Shown piece after piece: positions 35,038 through 43,875 of a stretch of 64,000 bases of DNA (position 1 is the stretch's first letter; every line of letters begins with the position of its first letter). The stretch is from Azophilus sp965200465 (lineage in GTDB: Bacteria > Pseudomonadota > Gammaproteobacteria > Pseudomonadales > Azotimanducaceae). The notes under the pieces were generated by a model. The model saw only the letters and a program-made list of their open reading frames with translations, searched no databases and had not been told where the DNA came from. The translations under genes were made by a program, and so were the position numbers. The stretch is from positions 1,612,001 to 1,676,000 of the forward strand of contig OZ241358.1 in assembly GCA_965200465.1 (NCBI GenBank). Reading direction: 5' to 3'.

Positions 35038-36333
35038 CTAAGCCTTGCTGGAAATGATGCGCACGGCATCCGGGCTTCCCGCCGTGTTCTCGTAAAGGGC
35101 CTTCAGCAGGCCGCGCCACTGGGCGAACTGTTCATGGGCGGCGCCCGTCAAGGTTTGTTGCCGTCCGCCCATCTCGACGTTCATGGGCTGCATGGAGGCG
35201 TTGACGGAAGCGCCCAGCTCGTTCAGGCGCCTGGCTTCCTCGCGCCTCGACTCGTTGGAGCGAAAGCTCGCCACCGCCAAGGCGCCGGCGGCAACCACCG
35301 CTGCGGTCGTTCCCGCCACGCCCAAGTCATCCGCTCCAACCGCGGCGGCGGTCCCGGCCACAAGGAGCGCGGCGATGCCCTGCGCCACAGCCGCCTCCCG
35401 ACGCTTGCGCCGCTCATGGGCCACGGGGAACGCATCCGCCTGCCAGAGCGCATAGTCCGCGCCCATCCGCTTGGCAAAGTCCGCATAGTGGGCGGTCAAG
35501 CGGTCATTGAACTGATCGTCCCGGGCCTGCACCGCTTGGATGAGCGTCCAAGACTCGCCAGACATGGGCGGCAGGGCGACCAGCCTGATGCGGCTCTTCC
35601 CGTATTGCAGGGCGGGGCCGTACTCATCCGGCGAGAAATATCCTGCGAACGCCAAGTCCCGCACCGCGGCCACGCGCTCCAACTCCGTCATTTTGGCCGT
35701 TCGGCCCTTCCTAGCCCGCTCCGCGTTGCGCAGCGCGTCGCGCTCATGGCGCTTGGCCTTTTGGGCGAGGGCCGCATCCACCCGGCGGGCCACTTCATCC
35801 CACACCGCTTGGAACGGGTCCTGCTGGGAACTGACGGGCGCGTACAGCTCCTGTTCGGGCCGCCGCACACGCACTCTCTGGTCGCGCAGCCATTGAGTGC
35901 CCGTGGCGTCCGTTAGGGAAAACGCCAAAGCGAAATCCTCGCCGTTGGATTCCCGGATGACGCCCAACAAGTACAGGTCCGCGCTCACGCTGTCGTCCGG
36001 GGACATGAGGACGTCCTCAAAGCGGTTCAGCTTTTGCAGCGCCGCTTGGACCTTGTGGGCGGCGTAAACCGTCTCCGCCCTGCGCAGTTCCGGCCAAATG
36101 CCCTTCTCATCCCAGGTGGCGGGGTTCCTAGGCAGCCCCGGATCAAACACGGGAACGGCGATGGTCAAAGGAGGGATTTGGTGTTCGCGCCTTGCCTTCG
36201 CCGCCGGCAGGGAAGGCGCACCGCTCGCCACGCCCGGCGGCTTCGGGCCGGGCGGCACCGACAGGGCAAAGGGGATGTGCAGCAGCACGGCGAGCGTCGT
36301 TGTCAAAGCAAGTCGTTGGTGGTGCGCAAACAT
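35038..36333 (-). CDS. Exported protein of the VWA/channel operon, unknown family
   Basis: A 431-residue protein with a signal peptide (MFAHHQRLALTTTLAVLLHIP) and GGAG six bases before the ATG. The mature part is rich in charged helices; a hydrophobic alanine/valine stretch near 335-370 (IAALLVAGTAAAVGADDLGV) could insert in a membrane. The first 180 residues resemble nucleotide- or lipid-independent beta domains in pattern (SADLYLLGVIRESNGEDFALAFSL), but no family is recognised. Its place between operon genes suggests an outer or periplasmic partner of the channel. Confidence 0.7.
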   Translation of the reverse strand: MFAHHQRLALTTTLAVLLHIPFALSVPPGPKPPGVASGAPSLPAAKARREHQIPPLTIAVPVFDPGLPRNPATWDEKGIWPELRRAETVYAAHKVQAALQKLNRFEDVLMSPDDSVSADLYLLGVIRESNGEDFALAFSLTDATGTQWLRDQRVRVRRPEQELYAPVSSQQDPFQAVWDEVARRVDAALAQKAKRHERDALRNAERARKGRTAKMTELERVAAVRDLAFAGYFSPDEYGPALQYGKSRIRLVALPPMSGESWTLIQAVQARDDQFNDRLTAHYADFAKRMGADYALWQADAFPVAHERRKRREAAVAQGIAALLVAGTAAAVGADDLGVAGTTAAVVAAGALAVASFRSNESRREEARRLNELGASVNASMQPMNVEMGGRQQTLTGAAHEQFAQWRGLLKALYENTAGSPDAVRIISSKA

Positions 36334-36396
36334 GTTTTCTCCTTACGAGGCTTGCAACTGCAATCCAAGCGTTAAAAAGAGGGGGACGACGCTTGC

Positions 36397-37104
36397 CTAT
36401 TGGGCGGCATTCTCCACATAGTCCCGGTAAACCCGCCATAGCTCTTGCTGAATGGCGGGGTCGGCCTCCCGTTCGGCCCGCGCCCGCAGAGCGCGGGCCA
36501 CGTCGTCTTCAACGTATGGCGAACCGCAACGCCCGTCGGGGCACCCGCCACCGTCCACAGAGGCCGGGTCAGTGCGCGCATTCGCCATCTGCCCCGACCT
36601 GCCCCCCGGGGTTGCCGGCGCTTCCATCGTCTGGCCCGACCTGCCCCTTGGAGTTGCCGGCGCATTCGTCATCCGCCCCGACCTACTGCCCCTTGGAGTT
36701 GCCGGCGCATCGGCCGACTGCGCCGCCTCCGGCGCACTGACGGAAGCGTCCGAGACGCCATCCGCCCATGCCGGCTTGGCGTCGCCCTCCGCGGACGGGG
36801 GCGCCGCATCCTGCCCTGGCCGCTCCACAGCTTCCGCAAGGTTGGATGAGCTTGACGGCTTAGCGGCTTCGCTGCCGGACTGCGCATCCAGCACGGGGGC
36901 AGGCAGGCAGTCCTCAAAGTTCAGCAGGCTGCGCCTGAGCGCCTCCCTAAGGGAGGCGTCGATCTCGTCGGGAAGCGCATCGGCGGGCAATGACGCCTGC
37001 GGGTCGAGCACACAGTCCCCGGCATCGGCAAAGACTGGAGGCACAGCGAGAATCAACAATAGCCTCCCGATGCGCCACACCCACTTCGCCCTCGCACTAT
37101 GCAC
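36397..37104 (-). CDS. Exported low-complexity protein with tandem Ala-Pro repeats
   Basis: About 235 residues: signal peptide (RIGRLLLILAVPPVFA), a short helical part with two cysteines (GDCVL, FEDCLP), a disordered region with three repeats of the type NAPATPRGRSGQ (about 15 residues each), and a C-terminal helical part with GGGCPDGRCGSPY. The start GTG at 37104 is preceded by GAGGAA; a TTG at 37116 is also possible. It is 41 bases downstream of the protease gene. Function unknown; disordered linkers like this commonly tie together envelope proteins. Confidence 0.65.
   Translation of the reverse strand: MHSARAKWVWRIGRLLLILAVPPVFADAGDCVLDPQASLPADALPDEIDASLREALRRSLLNFEDCLPAPVLDAQSGSEAAKPSSSSNLAEAVERPGQDAAPPSAEGDAKPAWADGVSDASVSAPEAAQSADAPATPRGSRSGRMTNAPATPRGRSGQTMEAPATPGGRSGQMANARTDPASVDGGGCPDGRCGSPYVEDDVARALRARAEREADPAIQQELWRVYRDYVENAAQ
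36580..36715 (-). repeat. Three tandem 45-48-base repeats in the exported low-complexity gene
   Basis: Three imperfect units, each with CCCGACCTGCCCC and GTTGCCGGCGC, encode the APATPRG-type peptide repeats. Unit length stays a multiple of three, so copy-number change would keep the frame. Confidence 0.75.
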
Positions 37105-37145
37105 ATCATTCCTCAATCAAACTTGCTTCTGGCGCGCTAGGCAAC

Positions 37146-39989
37146 TCAGGGCGCCGTCCCGGTGGACAGGTTGGCCAAGTTGCCCGTGGGGCTGAGCAGC
37201 AGACTCATCACGCCAAGGGGCTGGTCCGCCCGAACCGTCAAGCGCCACTTGCCGGCGCCGTCCCCAAGGCGGCCGGTGATGTCGCCGCCCCCCAACTCCA
37301 ACTCCCGTGCGGTGAGCGTACGGGACTGGTCTTCCCCCAGCGTGAGCCGCACGTCTCCCCCGGCCCGGCCAGCGTCGTCAATGGCCGTGATGGTCAAGGC
37401 CGCGTCGCCATCGCCCAGATTGATGAGGCGCAAGCTGCTTTGCTGATCTCGATTACTGCCGGGATTGAAGATCGGCACGGTGTGTTTTCCGTCTACGTAG
37501 CGCACCACGTCGTCCATGCTGGTGACGAATCCATCGGCCGTCCTCACATAGGCGAGGGCCCGCACTGATTCCAGGTTCGTCGTCAAAGCGAGCACCCAGT
37601 CGCCAGTGCCGTTGCCGGTCCGGCCGACGAGGCCCTTGTCCGGGTTGCCCCGTTCCAGATCGGTGGAGTTGAAGTGCGTCGTCTGCCATGGCGCAAGCGT
37701 CAGCTCGACGGGGCCGAACTCCCTGCCCCGATCGTCAAGAGCGTGGATCGTAACGGTGCCCTGTGTGCCGGTGAGGTTGCTCACCCGAGCGAACCCTTGC
37801 CGTTGGGGGCTCGCCGCCGGCAGGAAGAGCGGCAGAATCTCGATCTGGGCGAGCTCGGGGTTAATGTTGGGCGAAGACAGGTTGGCGAGGTTGCCGGTGG
37901 GGGCCTCCAGCAAGTTCATCACTTGGATGGCGGCATCGGATTCCAGCGTCAGCTGCCACTTGCCGTCGCCGTCGCCCAAGCCGCCGCTCAAGCCTTCGCC
38001 CCGCTCCAACTGCCGCGCCGTGACCGTCCGCGCCGTGCCGGCCGGCAGGCTGAGCCGCACGGCAGGGGGCGTGAAGCCCGAATCGTCGCGGCCCTGTATA
38101 AGCACGGTGGCCGTGCCGGCGCTTGGATTGACGAGGCGCAACTTGCTCACTTGGCGCGTGTTGCTGCCGGGGTTGAAGAACGGCGCCAAGTAGGCGTAAC
38201 CGGCCGCAGTGGCGAAGGCCGGCGCCACGTCGTGCATGGTGGTGACGAAGCCATCGGCGGTGCGGACGTAGGCCAGCGCCTCAATGTTGAGGTCGCTCTT
38301 AAGCTGCAAACGCCAATCGCCTTGGCCGGCGCCCACCCCCCGCGCAAGGCCCTTGGCCGAGTTACCGCGCTCTAAATCATCCGAGTTGAAGTGGACGGTT
38401 CGCCCGGCCCCCAGTTCCAAGGTCACAGGGCCGAAGGTTGCGCCGACGTCGTCGATGGCGGTGATGCGCACCTCGCCAGCCCAATCCGAACGATTGACGA
38501 TGCGCGCGAACCCTTGCCGAACCGCGTTCGAGGCGGATAGGAAAAGGGGTATGTTGCGACCGACGCAGGCAGCGTCAGGGCTGAGCCAAGGACATGCTTT
38601 GGGGTGGAAATCCGCAAAGTTTCCGTAAACACTCCTGTTATCGCACTCTTCGCCGCCGCTTGATAGTACGCCGACGAGATACTCTTGCACAAAGAGACCG
38701 GAACCGCTGCTACCAGGCTCAGTCAGGCCGTCGCGCCACTCGACCCCAATCGCGTTGACGGCTTCCAAGACGTCGATATTGCCTCTGGTCTCGCCAGCCG
38801 AGTACTTCTTGTAGTCGCCTTGGGGGTGGTGGATGCCATAAACCTCGGTTGGGTGTGTTAGCGGAAAGGGACTCCAGCCCGAGTAAAACGCACCCTGCGG
38901 CACACCGTCGTTGATGAGACGCAGGAGAGTCGTGTCCTGGTCCGCGGAGGTTGCCAAGAGCTGAGCCTGAGCACCGACCGGCCCCACGACACGCTGAGCG
39001 GGTGCGGTGGATCCGCAAGCGGAACGCTCATAGAACCATGTCGCCATGATGCTTCGCGCCGCCTCCGGCGTCGAGATGCAGTGATTGGCGGTCAAAAGGT
39101 AGGGGATGTGGTCCTGCAATCGGTTGTTCAACAACGTGGCGCTGCAGCGAGTGGCCCATCCTCCCCCCTCGACCACGATTTTGACCACCGCATCTTGTAC
39201 TCCTGCCGGAAAGCTGCCGGCACGGCACTGCACATCGACTTGGCCAGGACACTGCGCAACTTGGTTGGGGCGCGGCTTGGGGTGCCGAGCGGTGCGATGA
39301 GAGACCTTGTCGAGGTGCAACGAGAAGTCGGCGAGGGCCGCACGGGAAGGCAGCGTGACCTCCAGGCCGATGGCGTCCCCTGCAACCACCGGCGACCACA
39401 GCGGTTCCAACTCCCCGTCAGGCTTGGTGTGAAAGTCCCTCGCGGTGGTCACGGGAAAACGTCGCGCCGGTTCATCCGGCTTGAAGAAGCGAATCTCGCC
39501 CTGATGAGGCAGACGCGCCGAGAGGGCCAACCGGATGGCCGCGGCGTCCGGCGAAGCCACCGTAAGCGATCCCACCACGCCGCCGTCGGGCAAGTCCGTC
39601 CATGCAAGGCGTCCCGCCAACTCGCCTTGGAAGCGCGCCGGCAACGCACGATGGAAGCCAATGCGCAAAGGCCCGCCCGGCGTGGGGGGCGAGGCAAGAC
39701 GCTCCGCTTCGGGCGGGGTGAGGGCGATGCGCATCCCCGGCTCCACGGCCGAGTAGTCAAGCCGCGTGGGCAGATGCGCCGCCAGCGGCGTGTCGCCAGT
39801 GCCGAGGCCGCCCGCTTCCCGCATGGCGCCGCCCAGCACTCGCTGGTCGGCGAGGGCCATCGGGCAGACTGCCAGCGCGGCCACCAATAGGGTGGCGAGC
39901 CTCCTGCGCTTGGGCGCCGGTGCGGAGATTTTCGGCGTGCGCAAGTTGCCGTGGACGACGCCCTGGAACCCAGGGTTGGAATGCGGCAT
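37146..39989 (-). CDS. Secreted trypsin-like serine protease with four C-terminal repeat domains
   Basis: A 947-residue exported protein. The ATG at 39989 follows GGAGGG by seven bases. The signal peptide ends near 47 (PMALA). A pro-region is followed by an S1-type protease domain like lysyl endopeptidases: His303 in LLTANHC, Asp352 in SADQDTTLLRL, Ser428 in EPGSSGSGLF, and several cysteines for disulfides. Residues 480-943 are two pairs of alternating domains, A-B-A-B (for example FNSDDLERGN and FNSTDLERGN in A; APTGNLANLS and SPTGNLANLS in B). It is the first gene of the minus-strand run leading to the VWA/channel genes and could process or be displayed by that system. Confidence 0.87.
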   Translation of the reverse strand: MPHSNPGFQGVVHGNLRTPKISAPAPKRRRLATLLVAALAVCPMALADQRVLGGAMREAGGLGTGDTPLAAHLPTRLDYSAVEPGMRIALTPPEAERLASPPTPGGPLRIGFHRALPARFQGELAGRLAWTDLPDGGVVGSLTVASPDAAAIRLALSARLPHQGEIRFFKPDEPARRFPVTTARDFHTKPDGELEPLWSPVVAGDAIGLEVTLPSRAALADFSLHLDKVSHRTARHPKPRPNQVAQCPGQVDVQCRAGSFPAGVQDAVVKIVVEGGGWATRCSATLLNNRLQDHIPYLLTANHCISTPEAARSIMATWFYERSACGSTAPAQRVVGPVGAQAQLLATSADQDTTLLRLINDGVPQGAFYSGWSPFPLTHPTEVYGIHHPQGDYKKYSAGETRGNIDVLEAVNAIGVEWRDGLTEPGSSGSGLFVQEYLVGVLSSGGEECDNRSVYGNFADFHPKACPWLSPDAACVGRNIPLFLSASNAVRQGFARIVNRSDWAGEVRITAIDDVGATFGPVTLELGAGRTVHFNSDDLERGNSAKGLARGVGAGQGDWRLQLKSDLNIEALAYVRTADGFVTTMHDVAPAFATAAGYAYLAPFFNPGSNTRQVSKLRLVNPSAGTATVLIQGRDDSGFTPPAVRLSLPAGTARTVTARQLERGEGLSGGLGDGDGKWQLTLESDAAIQVMNLLEAPTGNLANLSSPNINPELAQIEILPLFLPAASPQRQGFARVSNLTGTQGTVTIHALDDRGREFGPVELTLAPWQTTHFNSTDLERGNPDKGLVGRTGNGTGDWVLALTTNLESVRALAYVRTADGFVTSMDDVVRYVDGKHTVPIFNPGSNRDQQSSLRLINLGDGDAALTITAIDDAGRAGGDVRLTLGEDQSRTLTARELELGGGDITGRLGDGAGKWRLTVRADQPLGVMSLLLSPTGNLANLSTGTAP

Positions 39990-40056
39990 CGGGAACCCTC
40001 CTGTGTGCGATGGCGCCGAGGCTACACTAACCACAAGCTGGGCAAAAGCACGGCGA

Positions 40057-40076
40057 CCCCCGAAACGGGGCTTTTT
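40057..40076 (+). terminator. Intrinsic-terminator-like hairpin on the plus strand
   Basis: CCCCG-AAA-CGGGG at 40058-40070, followed by C and five T, is a compact GC hairpin with a T-run. No plus-strand gene ends here; the nearest upstream gene is the divergent protease. It could end a short antisense RNA or a small RNA over the protease leader. Confidence 0.5.
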
Positions 40077-40231
40077 CACGCCATCGCGCAAGTGGTCGAG
40101 AGGCAAGGCGCGGAAGCTGTGTCAAGTGGCGGATGGAGAAGGACGAAGCACTGACGAGGCGGCCGGACATGGTGGTTCAGGAGGTGTCGGTGTACCGACG
40201 CGGGCGCACGAGCGCCGCCGCTGGAACCGGC

Positions 40232-40396
40232 TGATGGCGGAGCGTGGGCATGGCTGTTTCCCTCATGCCTCATGCAGACAGCTTCGCCTTGGTCAAGAAC
40301 ATCCCGCAAACCCTCGCCCCGCAATTTACTCAAGATGGATTGCAACCTATCCCCATCAAGCATTCGCTTGCGCAGCTCCTTGTTTAGTGGGCTCAC
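40232..40396 (-). pseudogene. Truncated HepT-like toxin gene
   Basis: The first 50 codons match hepT at 27.4 kb (MSPLNKELRKRMLDGDRLQ, then CMRHEGNSH), after which homology stops near 40232 and the frame runs into unrelated sequence. The part with the RX4HXY active site is lost, so no active toxin can be made. Its GTG still overlaps the MntA-like frame. Confidence 0.88.
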
Positions 40397-40707
40397 AGTG
40401 GCACCACTTCGTCCAGGATGCTGTCGTACAGCATGCCTGCCGCAGCGACGTCCACCTGGAGTCCGGTGAGTTCACCCACCCGCCGCGTCATGTTACAGAT
40501 GTTCAGCAGGTGGCCGCGAGGTGCCTGCCTGTCCACGAGCAGGTCCATGTCGCTGTCCGGCCGATAATCGCCTCGGGTGCGCGAGCCGAACAGACGCACG
40601 TTGCACAGGCCGTTTCCCACGGCAATAGCGTTGATCGCGTCACGATGCTTGACGAGACGATCAGAGGGTCCTTGGCGTATTCGGTGGGAAAGCAGAACTT
40701 GCTGCAT
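40393..40707 (-). pseudogene. Degenerate second MntA-like antitoxin
   Basis: The core GSRTRGDYRPDSDMD and the remainder closely match mntA at 27.9 kb. The original start codon is changed (ATG to AAG) and a five-base duplication after it shifts the frame, so translation would need the ATG at 40707, which adds an unrelated N-terminus (MQQVLLSHRIRQG). A functional orphan antitoxin that could cross-neutralise the intact HepT remains possible. Confidence 0.7.
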
Positions 40708-41060
40708 ATCGTAACACTTGCCAGCGAGTGTACGGGATCACCACCTTATCGGACATTTTGAGTTGAGCGCCCCGGTCGCCTGGGGCGCGTGTTCGGGTAG
40801 CCTACGAGTTGCGAACAACATGGGGGAACCGAACATGCGCAGGTTGGCTTCGCCGAGCCCTAGGGGTTCGCACAGGACCGGGCATGTTGCCGAAAGGTTC
40901 AGGTGGACCTTGGCAACCATCCCAAAGCCACTCGGCGCTTCGAGTTTCTGCAGCGCGGGAGCACAGGGTGAAGCTTGCGGCGTCGCTGGCTCTGCTCGGC
41001 TTGGTCCGAAGCATCTAGTGCGACTATCGCCGGAAGCCTAACCCCGCCACAATAGGGCGG
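40708..41060 (+). other. Non-coding stretch, possible gene remnants
   Basis: About 350 bases between the MntA remnant and the GmrSD-type gene. A plus-strand frame of 107 codons covers much of it but has no ribosome site or recognisable motif. It lies between two broken genes and may be debris of an insertion. Nothing further is visible. Confidence 0.45.
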
Positions 41061-42685
41061 CTAATCCATTTTTGGGTTAAGCACGTTGTTCAGCGCTTTA
41101 GCGATGGCTTTCGCTCGCTTATGCACGAACCTATCGTAGTCATCCTCGAATATTCCCCACCCATCTAAATGAATAAAGTGCGTCTTCATTATCTTAGGCA
41201 GTTTCGAGTTCATTTTTTGAAACTCCATCATATACTGACTCGGTGGCTTGGCATGAATAGTCCGCTTATTCAAAAGGTCATCTATTAGGACAATATTCAC
41301 AATTGAATTAGGCAAATTTTCATAGTCGGTTTTCTTCTTCAAAAAGGCACGTGGAAAGAAGTGGTGATAGTTCTTACTACTTGCTATTTTCAGCCAATCA
41401 TTATCAAGATTAACTTTGCCTTTTGTGTTGAATCGACGTGGTTCTTTTTCACATAGAAGGCACACAATGGCCATACAATAGGCGTCTCCAACGCTAAAGG
41501 GCCTCGACATTAAGTCCTCGGCCGAAATATCAAGCTCATGACCGTTGTATTCTGGCTCATGTCCATCAAGGATTGCCTGCATTTTTTCCAAGTCAGATCC
41601 AACTTTCGTGCCCTGCCCCGAGTTAAAACGATTATTGAGGGCCGCCCAATAGAAGTATTGACGAAGGCGCTCATTCTCCGATGGAAGAACATCAGAACCA
41701 CCCTTGTGGAAGAAAAACCACGCAATCGGGATCAATAGTGTGTTATAGGGCAGTATGCGAGAGACGCGGACGCCGACGTGGGATCGGAGATAATCCACGG
41801 CTTTAAATAGACCATCTTTCATTTTGTCCCAATAGTGTATGAAGTCATCCCTACTAATCTTCAGTACGTCTTTCCGCTGGATCGAACCGCAAGCGATCGC
41901 AGCGACACATTGAAGAATCGTCTCGCGTGGAATCGTATCCCATTTAGCTGACTCAAGATCTTTGTCGGCGGTTTCCGAGGATATCAATTCTCGATAGCGC
42001 TTCTCTAAGTCAAAGCCTTTCTCCGGATCAAAAGTCTTCGCCACCATGATCTCAAATAAAGTAAGAGGCTTCCCACCAGTATTGATTCGTGTGAATACAT
42101 CACATGCGATCTCAATTGGATAATCGTCAATTACAACCGTAGAGAACTCATAGCCTTCCAGCTTACTTTTGTAGTACGACACCCGATTAAGGCCTTCGTC
42201 GTCGCGACCTTTCACCAAGTCCGCGATGCTACTGTTCAATATTTCGTAGACACTGATGTAATCCCGATCCTCCGGTGGCATATCGAGAACCACTTCTTCT
42301 TCTTCCTCGGAATCAGCTATAAGATCAATGACGATGTCCTTTAGTCAATCTCTCTTCCATCTTGCGTGATTCGAGCACCCTTGCGGACAGCATAGAGAGA
42401 CGTTATTCGCTGTTGACCGTCAAGGACATATTGAATTGCATCGCCAGAAGGAGGCTCAGGGAGCTCAAAGTTGCCGATGTTCCGCATGTGGCGCAGACGT
42501 TCCCGGGTCTTCCATAGGATGAAAGTCCCGATCGGAAAGCCTTTCAAAATGCTGTCGATAAGTGCCGCCGTTTTCTCCTTGCCCCAAACGAAGTCGCGCT
42601 GAAACTGGGGTATTTTGACCCTGCCGCTATCAATGTTGGCAAACAGGACTGCGTACTTCTCGCTGTCGTTTTTGAGCTGCTGCAC
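41061..42685 (-). pseudogene. GmrSD-type restriction gene (DUF262 + DUF1524), split by a frameshift
   Basis: Type IV restriction-like protein in two frames. The first, GTG 42685 (AGGAGG nine bases upstream) to stop 42341, encodes the DUF262 NTPase part: KIPQFQRDFVWGKEKT and YVLDGQQRITSLYAV. The second continues from 42341 as KDIVIDLIADSEEEEE, with DVFTRINTGGKPLTLFE, and ends with a DUF1524 HNH-like nuclease part NYHHFFPRAFLKKK. Joining the frames needs one base in GACTAAAG, most simply GAC TAy AAG, restoring Asp-Tyr-Lys. Base composition is far more AT-rich than the surroundings, a sign of recent transfer. A sequencing error is an alternative to true inactivation. Confidence 0.85.
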
Positions 42686-42703
42686 TGAACTGGGCCTCCT
42701 CAA

Positions 42704-43148
42704 TTAGGGCATTTCGAGGGCTTGGTTAAGGCTCCCCTAGAGACGTTGATCCCTAGAATTTGCCCAGGATCATACTGGGGAATAGGCCAAAATCAAGTCC
42801 GATTTGCCAATCTTGCTCTGCGGCTTTTTCCACTAGGGCGGATGCACCCTCAGGCCTCTGTCCTCCCATTCAAGTTGGCCTGAGGGCACCGTTCGCATGG
42901 GAACGGGCTTCCTTTCTCCCGTTTCCAAGCTTAATCTGATGGTGACCTCACCCACATTGGGAGCCAAGGCTTATTTTAGAGTGGCCGGAAGGCGCAGTCG
43001 GACAATTTACTTGGACAGGGCAACTACGGGCACATCCAGTGGTTAAGCTGCTATAGTCATCCAAGAAGGTGCCATTAGCTGGACTGGGTTTGCGTTGACG
43101 CCACCAAGTTGCATATAGTCCGGCCTAGTTTGACGAGGAGATGCATCC
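42704..43148 (+). other. Non-coding stretch before the Phd-VapC pair
   Basis: About 445 bases of intermediate GC content. It holds one perfect 10-base inverted repeat (separate entry) but no gene on either strand that has a ribosome site. The final part, with GAGGAG at about 43135, is the leader of the antitoxin gene. Confidence 0.5.
42847..42886. repeat. Inverted repeat with 10-base arms
   Basis: CCCTCAGGCC at 42847-42856 and GGCCTGAGGG at 42877-42886 are perfect complements around a 20-base loop. No T-run follows, so it is not a typical terminator; an operator for the toxin-antitoxin genes is possible but it lies 260 bases upstream. Confidence 0.5.
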
Positions 43149-43412
43149 GTGGAGTCCATGCTTACGCTCAGCGACGCGAAAGCCCGCTTTTCGGAGATCG
43201 TGGAAAAGGCCATCAACGGCGAGGAATTCATCATCACCCGCTTGGGCAGTCCGGTGGTGCGGATCAGCCGCTTCCGCAAGCAAAGCCAGCCGCCCAAATT
43301 GGGCGACCTCGCCGGGCAGATACGAATCAGCGAAGACTTTGATGAGTGGCCCACCGACCTGCAGGCTGCCTTGGGAATGGCTGGCCCCGATAAGCCGCCT
43401 GCCGAAACATGA
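43149..43412 (+). CDS. Phd/YefM-family antitoxin
   Basis: An 87-residue antitoxin. The N-terminal DNA-binding fold is MLTLSDAKARFSEIVEKAINGEEFIITRLGSPVVRISR, typical of Phd/YefM, and the C-terminal tail would wrap the toxin. GTG 43149 follows GAGGAG by eight bases; an in-frame ATG at 43158 is an alternative. It precedes a PIN-domain toxin by 49 bases and should repress the shared promoter. Confidence 0.88.
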   Translation: MESMLTLSDAKARFSEIVEKAINGEEFIITRLGSPVVRISRFRKQSQPPKLGDLAGQIRISEDFDEWPTDLQAALGMAGPDKPPAET

Positions 43413-43461
43413 AACTTGCGGCAACTAGCAGGGAATCCCTCCGAAGGATGGCCGAACGCCC

Positions 43462-43836
43462 ATGAAATGCCTACTGGACACCCACACCTTGCTTTGGGCG
43501 CGGTCTGCGCCCGATCTACTTTCCACGCAGGCAGTCGCCGCCTTGCAATCGCCAAGCAATGAGCTCCATGTCAGAGTCGCCTCCCTGTGGGAGTGCGCCA
43601 TCAAGTCCTCCATCGGCAAGCTGGATGTCCCGAAGAACTTCTTTGCAATCGTCTCCGAGGACTATGAACTCCTCGCCATCAAGGTTCCCCATATCGAACT
43701 CTGCGCCGACCTGCCCATGCATCATCGCGACCCTTTTGACCGCATGTTGGTGGCGCAAGCCCAGCTCGATGGACTCACCCTAATTACAGGCGACAATAAC
43801 ATCGCCAAATACGATATCCCCATCCTAGCGACCTAG
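43462..43836 (+). CDS. vapC: VapC-like PIN-domain ribonuclease toxin
   Basis: A 124-residue PIN-domain endoribonuclease that cuts RNA, typically tRNA or rRNA, when the antitoxin is degraded. The acidic metal-binding residues are present: Asp6 in CLLDTHTLLW, Glu44 in SLWECAIKS, Asp90/Asp93 in HHRDPFDRML, Asp111 in ITGDNNIAKY. Length and start fit the family. Paired with the upstream Phd-like antitoxin. Confidence 0.9.
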   Translation: MKCLLDTHTLLWARSAPDLLSTQAVAALQSPSNELHVRVASLWECAIKSSIGKLDVPKNFFAIVSEDYELLAIKVPHIELCADLPMHHRDPFDRMLVAQAQLDGLTLITGDNNIAKYDIPILAT

Positions 43837-43875
43837 TCCGACAGCACCGGCCTGCTGGCGCTGGCGGGTGCAGCT

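Noticed and set aside
40718..41041. 107-codon plus-strand frame between two broken genes
   Set aside because: No ribosome site, no domain and mixed composition; treated as non-coding debris.
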